Positions 56,111-64,000 of a DNA stretch of 64,000 nt are shown here, one piece after another. This DNA is from Berberis thunbergii (Eukaryota > Streptophyta > Magnoliopsida > Ranunculales > Berberidaceae). Where the stretch lies: contig QNQO01000201.1 in assembly GCA_003290165.1 (NCBI GenBank), positions 1,116,001 through 1,180,000 on the forward strand, read 5' to 3'. The first letter of the stretch is position 1; every line of letters starts with the position of its first letter. The notes under the pieces are model-generated. The model saw only the letters and a list, made by a program, of their open reading frames with translations. It was not told the origin of the DNA and ran no database searches. Both the position numbers and the translations under genes were made by a program.

Positions 56111-56295
56111 TATACTACGGATGACCTAAATAGAGGGTGAGTTCCCGCATCTTTTTCACTGAATCAATGCACGTTCAATTAATGTAGCGCGTAGCTCAAG
56201 CAACAATTCAGACTCAATCACCATGAATGACGCATCCCTTCAAGAGATGACTTAGCGAACCGATGTGACGGCCCACTAACTCGGGGGAGAGTAGC
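56111..56295 (+). promoter_or_regulatory. Spacer and polypurine tract before the Tat 3' LTR
   Basis: ACTCGGGGGAGAGTAGC (56279-56295) abuts the LTR and matches the PPT at 9491-9508. The flanking 170 bp is conserved between the two copies (TTGAGTCT, ATTAATT, GTGCAT blocks). Confidence 0.75.
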
Positions 56296-56968
56296 TGATG
56301 ATACATAAAAATGGTCACACCTCTAAGCCATACACGTGCCATGATGATCTCGAGGAATTGTAGTCCCCAGCGTCAGCTTAACACTGATCCTCCCCAAGCG
56401 GTTCTAAGCCCACAAAATTAAGTCCGCCAGGCAAACCCGAACTCTCACAGCATGCTAGGCCCACACTCTCACAACCATCCTCAATACCCATAAGTCCTAC
56501 TAAGGCAAGTATCTCGAGGATCATCTTCGAACAGGCAACTAGCTATCTGCTTCCAACTAGGAAGCAAATACCATAGTACATTCCACATAGGAAAACTCCC
56601 TTCTACGGATTGCTCTTGCATTGGGAACAATCTCCCGCTTATCTAGGAGCATGGGGCTACACATAACTTCCTTCCTACAACACAACTCCTAATTAGATAA
56701 GGATCTTCACGAAAATCTCCTTTTTAAACTACGCCTATGATAGCCTGGTAGAACCAAGACTCCTTGCACTATAAATAAGACATGAGGTTGGTAAGCTAAG
56801 GTACACTACAAATTCCCTGTTACAGCATTACACATTCATCAAATCTTTTTCTGACTTTAACATCGGAGTATCATTGGCCACCACAATGGTGGTCCGTGAC
56901 TCACATGGGTTACTTGTGCAGGTCAGTAGGAACTGGGTCAAAGCAAGAAGTGGAAAACGACTGCATCA
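56296..56968 (+). repeat. Tat 3' LTR, second copy
   Basis: 673 bp, TGATGATACATA to GACTGCATCA, with CACTATAAATAAGACATGAG at about 56769. Reverse of 8816-9490 and 25291-25968. Confidence 0.92.
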
Positions 56969-57720
56969 ATATTCAAGATAATATACCTAGTGCATTATAG
57001 AAGGATGCAATTTTCAAACAATTTTAAATCCATGTTTACCATTCTTGTGTAGCCTTAAACCTAACCCCATTATAACCTAAAAGTCTTACTTTCATCCTAA
57101 GGGATTGGGGGCCTATTAATGCGAAGATTAGTTTAGGAAGATCCTATGGTGCTCAATCCAATGTTCTTAAGTCAGGGATGTTCCTTTCCACGAGATCAAT
57201 ATTTCTTTTATGTGTCGGTTTTTCAAAGAAAATCTTATATGTGAATCATTTGAATATTTGATACATTTACTCTTAGTTTCACATGCAATGAGTGTTAAAC
57301 CACTTCTGAGAGTATAACTAGTGAGATTTGAAGTAGAGGCGAAATCTATTTTAAAAGTGATCAAGGTTGTAGGTAGCTTGGAAACTAAAAACTATTATCT
57401 TATTGGCTATTTACAAACAAAACGTTCCAAGTTTGATAGAATAGTGAAAAAGTTTTACATTCTGGTTAATGCCCTAAGCTTGGTTGAACATTGTTATTTT
57501 AATTGTCTAGTTTCTGAAAAGGGCCGTGGTAAATAAATTAATTAGTTATTATTAAAACAAGAAATTTTGTGGGTACATAGATTAATTGTAAACCATCATG
57601 AGACTATAACTCGTCCACTAAAGGGAATCTAAGGGTTCAAAGCCTTGTTACACATTTTAAAGGTTAGTGTAATTGTCGTCTTTTCTTTTTGCTCGACGAC
57701 TAGCAAAATCTTAAGATAGT
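56969..57720 (+). other. Athila 3' untranslated DNA resumed, with PPT
   Basis: 57597-57650 (GAGACTATAACTCGTCCACT) matches 21622-21680. GCTCGACGACTAGCAAAATC at 57691 is the PPT counterpart of 21739. The ORF at 57321-57536 shows no motif. Confidence 0.65.
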
Positions 57721-57923
57721 GTTGTGATATTGCATGAAATGCATAAATGTACTTGAAATATGAAATTTGCAACTACATGAAGAAAATATAATGTATTTTA
57801 TAGAATAATGTTATAAATGCTATTAGAATAATACTAAAAATGATATTATTTGACATTTATCAATACCCTCAATGTATAAAATACGACACTGCCAAAGAAT
57901 TGAAAATCTTAAACTGTTTCATC

Positions 57924-57954
<31 letters not shown>

Positions 57955-58781
57955 ATACAACGAATTTCAATGATAGATAGGAAAAAAAAATTCTCTAGGA
58001 TATTTATGCGTTATTTATCCTAAGTCATTAATACACAAGGATTTACTATGAGGAAGTACATTATATGAATTTGAAACTGATGTAAGCACTATTAGAAGTA
58101 TTATTGGTTAATTTAGTAATATTAATATTAGGAGTAATTGGCCTATTTACTAAGAACCCATATTGTAACTAGGGCATTATTAGTTAATTAAGGTTAGGTA
58201 TGTCAGTTTGTCAAAGGAGTTATGACAAATATATATAAGGTAATGATTGTTCATTGTTATTTAGTTGATGATTGAAAAAACAATTGATTTCTTAATAATT
58301 TTTCTTTACATTTTTGTCATTGTTTTTCAATTCTTATACGTTTATTTTAGAGTATTGCTTCATTTATTTCAATTATTGATTCGTTTCAACCATTTTATTC
58401 CTTAGTTATATCAATTAGTATAGAGCTAAAACAATTCTAGTTATTTGGTTTGATTTTAAGAAAATCTGTTTGAGAATAAAAGCTTGGAAGATGAAGAAAA
58501 ATAGAGACTTGCAGCGGTCAGAAGATAAAGAAGGCATTAGGGAGAGCAAGGCAAGAAATGCAAGTGATGATCAAAGAATTTATGGCCGGAACGAAAGAGG
58601 CTAACAAACACCCACAAGGAATGACGGTCAGCCTCCCGCCATGACCAGCGCCACTGTCACCAACAACGCCATAGGGACCATGCACGACACTGCTCAAGAT
58701 AACCACCAGTTGCCATCCTCTCTGATAGATGCTCTCTTTCCCTGATAACGGCGTACCCACTGGTGAGTTCGACTGACCAAG
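57721..58781. other. AT-rich DNA, C homopolymer and possible LTR fragment
   Basis: C run of 23 bases at 57932-57954. 58082-58310 (TGTAAGCACTATTAGAAGTA, then ATATATATAAGGTAATGATT) looks like part of a copia-type LTR, but ends were not fixed. No coding. Confidence 0.35.
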
Positions 58782-59989
58782 TTGATCGCATCACATTGCC
58801 AATGTCCAAGTCTATTTATTTCCTTACTCCTCGTGCTCCAATCCCAACCAACGATGTCTTGGTTGATCGAATCCCCTGCACAGTTTGATCGAGTCTCTCC
58901 TCCATTCGTCGTCCTCTTTTACCCCATACAACCCCTCTCATCGATCGACTTCCCTAGCCATCCACATAGCCCAGACCGCTCAACTCTTTCCACCTTCCAT
59001 ACCGCTCTTCATCACCCCAACAAAGCCCTAATCACACTCAAGCCCAACACAGAAGACAAACAGAATAAGAGTGAAAAGAAGAAACCATACCATATGTCGG
59101 GCAACACCACTCTAACAGGTGGTATTCAATTATAGATTTTAATAGACTGTGAAAATTTTTAAATCTCATGGATTTTAAAATATTTCAAAGGAGTTTACAG
59201 AATTCACTGAACTTTGATATATTTTAAGTGACTGAATTTTGTGGATTTTATAGAATCCACTGGATTTAACAGAATCCACTGGATTTTGATGGATTTTTAT
59301 TATTGGATTTTATGAATTTTATAAAGGATTGTTAAGGATTTCTATTCATTCTTATAAATTTCTATAAATTCTTATGAATATGTTATTAATCATAGGAAGT
59401 TATGAAATAGCGTCACCTATATTGTTATCCATGTCAACACTTATCATAAAACATCCCTCAAATATCAATAAAACAATCGTTTGTATGCTACGTGAATTTT
59501 ATTTCAAATTAAAAAATTTTAAATACATTGAATATGGTTCAAAAGTAATACAAATAACTATTTTTCTATTGAAAAGAAGAAATAATGCAAATAATTTCTT
59601 TTGAGGATCCTCACTTAATAATTTTTTGGGAACACCTTAAACTTGTATGTGCAAGCAAAAACAAATACAGATGTGTATATAAATAACAACTGTTGATATT
59701 ATTATTTTTTTTGCTCTGAAGCAAAATGTAGCAATGGAATAACATCAAATTCTACTTCATAAGTATATACAACAAGCAAAATGTAATAAAAGCTTCTACA
59801 AATGATTTTGTAAACGATTACCATGCATCAAACTTGGAGAAATTCAAAGCTTATTTTAACAAACCAAATGTTCATTGGATACAAATAATCTTACCAAAAT
59901 GTTCATTGGATACAGATAATCTTACCAAATGTTCAGAAAGAGAAGAAAAAAAATGAAGAGAGGATAAGAAAAGAAAAATATAAGAGAAA

Positions 59990-60025
<36 letters not shown>

Positions 60026-60856
60026 GACGAACAAGAACAAAAGAAAAGAGGAAGTGCGGGTGGTGGTGCAGCCAGCGGTGGTAGGGCATGGTGGTGTGGA
60101 CGAAAGTTGTGGGGCGAGGTGACACTACTCTTGTGAAGAGAGAAGAGAAGAGAAGGTGGTGGTGTCTTTGAGCAGATCACAAAAAAATGGGATGGTGGCA
60201 TTCTTTAGCGAAAATGGTGGTGTTATTTAACAATAGCCAATATAAATCCATTGAAATATGGGGGGGGGGGGGGGAGGAGGTTGGATTTGGAATAACTCTT
60301 GTTATATATACTTTTCACTCACAAATCCTTCAAAATTCACAACTTTAACAAATTCATTAAAATCCACTACTTTTTTAATACCCCTTAATTTTGGTGGACT
60401 TTTGAAAATCATGAATTGAATACCCCCTGATTTTAATTGATTATAAAACAATCATTTAAAATCTGTATTTGAATACCCTAGATTTACATGTATTGTTTTA
60501 AATCCTTAATTGAATACCCCGATATTTTAATGGATTTTAAAATCTTTTACAGTATATTAAAATCCATAATTGAATACCCCCTGTAATTGTCACCAACGGC
60601 TCCGACTATTACACCGCTATTTCTTGCATTGGATCGCAGCCCGAAAGTCCACAGTGCATAGACTTGAATTGCCACCGGTCAATCGACATCTCTGGCTTGA
60701 TAATGATCCACCGCAATGTGACCTACTCAACCCCCAACATCATACCTCCCATCCATATGCACACAATAGCTCCGTTTGTTGCAGAAAATGCACTTCATGT
60801 GGAGAAAAGAAAGAAATTTTGGATTGAGTTATTTACACCCCCAACAAAAATTTAGT
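58782..60856 (+). pseudogene. Unrecognised host-like ORF split by a PIF/Harbinger-type element
   Basis: The frame 58782-59115 reads on in phase at 60587-60856 once the transposon and one TAA copy are taken away: ...KKPYHMSGNTTL joins IVTNGSDYYTAISCIGSQ, then CHRSIDISGLIMIHRNVTY and VAENALHVEKRKKFWIEL. A Met at 58854 (MSWLIESPAQFDRV) is a plausible start, giving about 175 residues. No domain, signal peptide or repeat was recognised. The open frame across both sides suggests a real coding sequence before insertion, but a chance ORF cannot be excluded. Confidence 0.4.
59116..60583. mobile_element. PIF/Harbinger-type non-autonomous element, 1468 bp
   Basis: Ends CAGGTGGTATTCAATTAT and, reversed, CAGGGGGTATTCAATTAT, both followed by GGATTTTAATA.ACTGT-like DNA. 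The 3-bp duplication TAA lies at 59113-59115 and 60584-60586, typical of PIF/Harbinger. The right end holds three extra copies of the TIR-like GAATACCCC block (60420, 60470, 60518). The interior has (AAT)n at 59989-60024, a G run at 60260-60274 and GGTGGTG-rich DNA. No transposase. Confidence 0.88.
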
Positions 60857-61264
60857 GCCACATGGTTCTAAATCCTAGGATCACCATATTTGTAGTTGAA
60901 TGGATGGATATGTCCATCACAAGAATCTAATTTTTCTGGTTATGATGCTGCAGTACCATCGCATGATGGATAATTTAACACAGCGAAATAATGTTTATGA
61001 TCCAATTTTGTTCATTAGATAATTCAAAATACCACATTTTTTGTGTTTTGACAAGCTTTAGAATCGGCCTCAATCAAATGACAAAGTTGGTTGAAAATCA
61101 ATGACAGAGTCTGAAATTTAAATGGGACAATACCCTGTTTTTATGCTTTGAATGAGTGTTAGGCTTTTTTGTGCAAGTTTGGGTTCCCAATTTGCAGGAA
61201 CCATCACGAGGGGACAAATTTTTTGTTCTCGCCGCGGTTCCTGCGAGTGAGGGTTTTTTCACTC
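60857..61264. other. Intergenic DNA
   Basis: AT-rich; no ORF or repeat recognised. Confidence 0.5.
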
Positions 61265-61640
61265 GTTAGAACCACTGCGAGAGCGAAGGAAGAAAAAAAA
61301 AAGAGGAGGATGCCACCCCTCCTCGTCTTCTTCCTCCCCTTCACCGCCACCTAGCCACCACCATCACGCCATAGGGAGAAGCAAAAAAAAAAAAAAGGAA
61401 ACGGGGAGGAGGAGGCCATCGCCACCCTCTCCCCTTCACTACCACCTAGCCATCACCATACCACCACCACCAACATGCCATATGGAGAAGAAGAAAAAGG
61501 AGGAGGAGGAGGCCATCACCACCCCCTCCTCGACCTCCTCATCCCTTCACCACCACCATGCCACCATCCCCACCACCACGCCACAGGGAAAAGAAGGGAA
61601 AAAAAAGATATGAAGAAGAAGATGGGAATGGGTGGGATGA
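61265..61640 (+). repeat. Imperfect tandem repeat of about 105-110 bp, three units
   Basis: Units contain CCACCATCACGCCATAGGGA (61356), CCACCAACATGCCATATGGA (61467) and CCACCACGCCACAGGGAAAA (61573), each followed by AGAAG/AAAAGG purine DNA and GAGGAGGCCATC. ORFs here are low-complexity artefacts. Confidence 0.65.
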
Positions 61641-61936
61641 GAGGGGGAGGGGAGGATGAGGAAAAGGAGAAGGAAGAGGTGGGGAGGAGAGGTAGCGGCT
61701 GTGGGGTTGATGCAGAAGAGAGAGGGAAAGGAGAAGAAGGGGAGGGAGGAGAAGAGGGGTTTGGATTAGGGATTTTTTATTTATTTATATACTGGCGGTG
61801 TCTTTTAGTAGGAAAAACTAAAAAATTGGGTGATGGTGTCCATCAGAAGAAGTGGTGGTGTTATTTAGCAGCTGTCTTAAAATAATAGTAAGTAAATATT
61901 GTCTTTTTTTCTTTCTTTCTTATATTATCCTCTGTA
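61641..61936 (+). other. GA-rich low-complexity DNA
   Basis: The tail TGGTGGTGTTATTTAGCAGC (61854-61873) resembles TGGTGGTGTTATTTAACAAT at 60213 in the PIF-type element, so the two share a source. No gene. Confidence 0.4.
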
Positions 61937-61946
61937 ACTAATGGAA

Positions 61947-62812
61947 TTTTTTTTTTTGGAAAGCGAGCAGGGTTTTTATAGGATTCCATAACCTATCAAC
62001 AAGGTGAGACCTACAGGTCAACACCATAAGAAAGTAACCATGCCGCCGGCGGGTCTCAAACCTAGGACGTGGGGGATAAACCCACACTGCCCTAACCACT
62101 CGACCATAACACCTAGGGCTGTTAATTAGTTTCTTAAAATCGACCGAACCGGTCGAATCGAATTGAATTGAACCGATAAATAATCAAACCGAAAAATAAT
62201 AATAACCGAATAGTAAAAATCGAATCGAATCGAATGAAGTTCAGTTCGGTTTCGGTTTTTGAAATTTTGAAAATCGAAATAATCAAACCAAACCATACAA
62301 AGAAAATTTTCCTCAATTACCCTTGCAACCATTGAAAATTACCCTTGCAACCCAAGCAGATGCATTTTTGCTTTTATGTATGTTGAAATTATAGGACTAT
62401 TCTTTCAGGGCTGCAATAATCCATGTTGAAGTCACAGACTTTGAATTTATAGTACTAAATTTTGAAATTATAGGATTGTATTTATAGGACTAAATTTTGA
62501 AATTATATGACTAAATTTATAGGACTGTATGTTGAAATTATAGGACTGAATTTCGTAAGCCCTGTTGAAATCATAGGACTGAAATTATGTTGAAATCACA
62601 GTGTGAAACATTTTGTGATGAAAAACCGAAAAAAAAAACCGAATTAAATTGAACCGCACGATTTGGTTTGATTTTGGTTTTTTTAATTTAAAATTGGATA
62701 ACCAAATCGAACCGAAAACCGAACTTGAACTTGGTTTGATTTCAGTTTTGGTACAAAATCGAACCATTTGAACCGATTAACAACCCTAATAACACCATTG
62801 GCAAATACAACC
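61947..62812 (-). mobile_element. tRNA-derived SINE, interrupted by a hAT-like MITE
   Basis: The minus strand begins GGTTGTATTTGCCAATGGTG (62812 down), then, past the MITE, TGGTCGAGTGGTTAGG (A box) and TAGGTTTGAGACCCG (B box), about 165 bp of body, and a poly(A) tail (T run 61947-61957 on plus). The target duplication CTAATGGAA flanks it at 61938-61946 and 62813-62821. SINE length without the MITE is about 183 bp. Confidence 0.85.
62114..62788. mobile_element. hAT-like MITE inside the SINE, 675 bp
   Basis: TIRs TAGGGCTGTTAAT and TAGGGTTGTTAAT. The perfect 8-bp duplication ATAACACC lies at 62106-62113 and 62789-62796. Subterminal AACCGA/TCGGTT motifs on both sides (62145-62290, 62625-62780) and about seven TGAAATTATAGGACT-like short repeats (62385-62600). 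Confidence 0.9.
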
Positions 62813-62821
62813 CTAATGGAA

Positions 62822-62962
62822 TAACTTTCCTTATGAAGCATTTAACAACTTAGAAACATAAAAATTTTCACTTTTATTTATTTATTAAAAAAACAACTTC
62901 CAGATTTAGATTGTAGTGGTTTAAAAAAAAAATCTTATTTACAGAAAATTATGGAAAATTGT
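62822..62962. other. AT-rich spacer
   Basis: No features recognised. Confidence 0.5.
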
Positions 62963-62971
62963 ATTTTTAAT

Positions 62972-63079
62972 AGCTGAATCTAGAGAGCGAGGGAGGCCCT
63001 CCACCATCCATGGTCCTCGAGATGCGCATCTCAAGTACGATGAATGGTGGTGAGCCTCCCTCGCTCCTTAGACTTGCTC
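62972..63079. mobile_element. MULE-type foldback MITE, 108 bp
   Basis: Perfect 9-bp duplication ATTTTTAAT (62963-62971, 63080-63088). The arms GAGCGAGGGAGGCCCTCCAC and the reverse of GTGGTGAGCCTCCCTCGCTC pair around GATGCGCATC. Shares TCTAG..GAGCGAGGGAGG with the other two MITEs and with the MULE TIR. Confidence 0.9.
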
Positions 63080-63158
63080 ATTTTTAATGGAAACATCAAA
63101 ATTTCCACTTTTATTTATTTCCATATTTTAATTGACGAACTATAGCTATAATTAAGCT

Positions 63159-63166
63159 TATAAATA
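63159..63166 (+). promoter_or_regulatory. TATA box of the cystatin-like gene
   Basis: TATAAATA about 80 bp upstream of the ATG at 63242. The intervening sequence is C-rich (AAGCACCCTCCCCATCAACC), as in plant leaders. Confidence 0.55.
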
Positions 63167-63241
63167 TGAAAGCACCCTCCCCATCAACCCAAATTGCACA
63201 CATTAATCTTCCTGCTCAATGACACCATCAATTCAGACACC

Positions 63242-63672
63242 ATGAAGAATCAATCAAATATTCTTGGAGCTTTCTTTGTTTCAATATTGTTTCAGTTGCT
63301 TGTTGCAACCATCTCCGCCAAGGACACATCTCTCAATTGGAGGTACATTCCACAACAACAACTCAAGGATCTGCCTTGATGTACGTATTCATGAAATCAC
63401 ACACTTTGCTATTACTGATTACAACCAAAAGACTAGTGCAAGTTTGGTTCTCCAAGAACTGCTGATTGCATCTACAACAACTATTGAAGAAGGGCGAGTT
63501 GTATGAATTTTATTGTATTGCCACATCTCAAACTGAGCTAGGCATCTTTTGTCTCAGAGTTGTGGTTTTGGAAGACAATCAAGGGACTAGGACGACTCAG
63601 ACCTCTAGTCGTTTAGGCATTTCATGCGCGACAACTAAGCGTCCATCAAGAAAGATGAAACTGCTTGTTTAA
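63242..63672 (+). pseudogene. Phytocystatin-like (cysteine protease inhibitor) pseudogene
   Basis: MKNQSNILGAFFVSILFQLL begins a hydrophobic signal peptide with a likely cleavage after TISA (residue about 25), so the product would be secreted. LNWRYIPQQQLKDLP is followed, after one extra T (63377), by DVRIHEITHFAITDYNQKTS and ASLVLQELLIAS. That is the phytocystatin (I)xExxxFAVxEYN helix block (PF00031 type). The central QxVxG inhibitory loop is not seen: the frame shifts again near 63490 (EEG...LYEFYCIATSQ). The later PW hairpin is absent. Two shifts and the missing loop argue for a dead copy. It has no introns in this stretch. Confidence 0.62.
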
Positions 63673-64000
63673 TGCAATTAACTTTCTTCTTAGTATTTCA
63701 TCAACAACTTACCTCAGACATGTAGATTAAATTTCAGCAACTATTTCTTAATTCTATTTGTTTTATAAAATTTGGTTATTCTATAATCTTTATTGTTTTT
63801 AGTTTCTGTTCAACCATAAGCTTACCATCAACCACACGTCAATTGAGGATTTGCTAGTATGATGAAGTACATGATGGGGTAATTACGTAAATTTCCTATA
63901 AACCAGATTAGCGAGAATGCAATAAATAAATGAACACACAAGTATTTACGTGGTTCACCCAACTTGGGCTACGTCCACGAGCTGCTGCAAAACTTTACTT
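63673..64000. other. Intergenic DNA ending in an LTR-like sequence
   Basis: From about 63930, AAGTATTTACGTGGTTCACC and CTACGTCCACGAGCTGC match a motif common at the ends of plant copia-type LTRs (TTTACGTGGTTC...CCTACGTCCACG). The element would lie beyond the window edge. Confidence 0.35.

Larger units (their letters stand above)
51250..56968 (+). mobile_element. Second Tat element copy, 5'-truncated, nested in the Athila element
   Basis: Holds only the 3' part: the antisense mini-gene (51477-51253), a tandem array (52150-52980), the antisense gene (56110-53400, minus), PPT (56280-56295) and 3' LTR (56296-56968). It mirrors 14554-8816. 5' LTR, gag and pol are absent. The right flank ATATT has no partner at the left border, consistent with truncation after insertion. 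Confidence 0.85.
45500..57720 (+). mobile_element. Decayed Athila-type Ty3/gypsy element hosting a nested Tat copy
   Basis: Plus-strand order gag (45840-46345), protease (47380-47960), RT (48170-49010), RNase H tail (49050-49330), integrase (49540-50290), internal GGACAATG/TTTGGGGTG tract (50424-50457), 3' untranslated DNA interrupted at about 51250-56968 by a Tat element, then a PPT (57692-57720). It has many stops throughout. The untranslated parts match 19980-21770 in the other Athila copy. Neither LTR could be bounded; the 3' LTR should begin near 57722 but is not recognisable against the other Athila LTR. Confidence 0.8.

Noticed and set aside
61475..61885. 136-codon Gly/Glu-rich ORF
   Set aside because: Simple GGA/GAAGAA repeat DNA; reading frame content is explained by composition.

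Overview
This window looks like repeat-rich nuclear DNA from a flowering plant, probably a eudicot. Spliceosomal intron signals are present. The gene fragments are of plant type (FAR1-like MULE transposase, PMT-family methyltransferase, DEAD-box helicase like RH20, cyclins A and B, phytocystatin), and the elements are of plant lineages (Tat, Athila, chromovirus, hAT, CACTA, PIF/Harbinger, MULE). The species cannot be named from the sequence alone. There is no convincing intact host gene. Almost all coding sequence is transposon-derived and broken.

Layout: 1-2800 is a decayed Ty3/gypsy element on the minus strand. 3244-7504 is a complete-ended chromovirus-like element (target-site duplication CAATT) with gag-protease but most of pol deleted; a hAT-like element sits inside its 5' LTR. 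8816-25968 is a Tat-lineage Ty3/gypsy element on the minus strand: 3' LTR, antisense extra gene, ~130-bp tandem repeats, protease and gag remnants, tRNA-primer site and 5' LTR. It is split by an Athila-type solo LTR (15001-17039, duplication GGACG) and by a 5'-truncated Athila element (about 18680-23827).

27912-44016 is a run of DNA transposons. It holds a 161-bp foldback MITE, a 7.3-kb MULE with a broken FAR1-type transposase and captured host exons (PMT methyltransferase, endo-mannanase, a viroplasmin/RNase H1 N-terminal-like piece), a TRIM-like LTR pair, another foldback MITE, a hAT-like element carrying a ubiquitin fragment, and a 4.7-kb CACTA element carrying intron-containing pieces of an RH20-like RNA helicase plus cyclin B and cyclin A pieces. 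Most of these have clean target-site duplications of the length expected for their superfamily.

45.5-57.72 kb is a decayed plus-strand Athila-type element (gag, protease, RT, integrase, 3' polypurine tract). A second, 5'-truncated Tat copy (about 51250-56968) is nested in it and repeats the same antisense gene, tandem array and antisense mini-gene seen at 9.7-14.5 kb. 58.8-60.86 kb is an unrecognised ORF split by a PIF/Harbinger-type element. 61.9-62.8 kb is a tRNA-derived SINE split by a hAT-like MITE. 63.2-63.7 kb is a TATA-preceded, signal-peptide-containing phytocystatin-like pseudogene.

The most interesting structure is the pair of Tat copies. Both preserve an antisense, intron-containing gene (Transposase_28-like N-terminal region plus a coiled-coil C-terminal region), a 125-133-bp tandem array and a second antisense TATA-box/short-ORF module, all in the same order. 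The gene-capturing MULE and CACTA elements come next. All assignments are by eye from the sequence; no database search was run.
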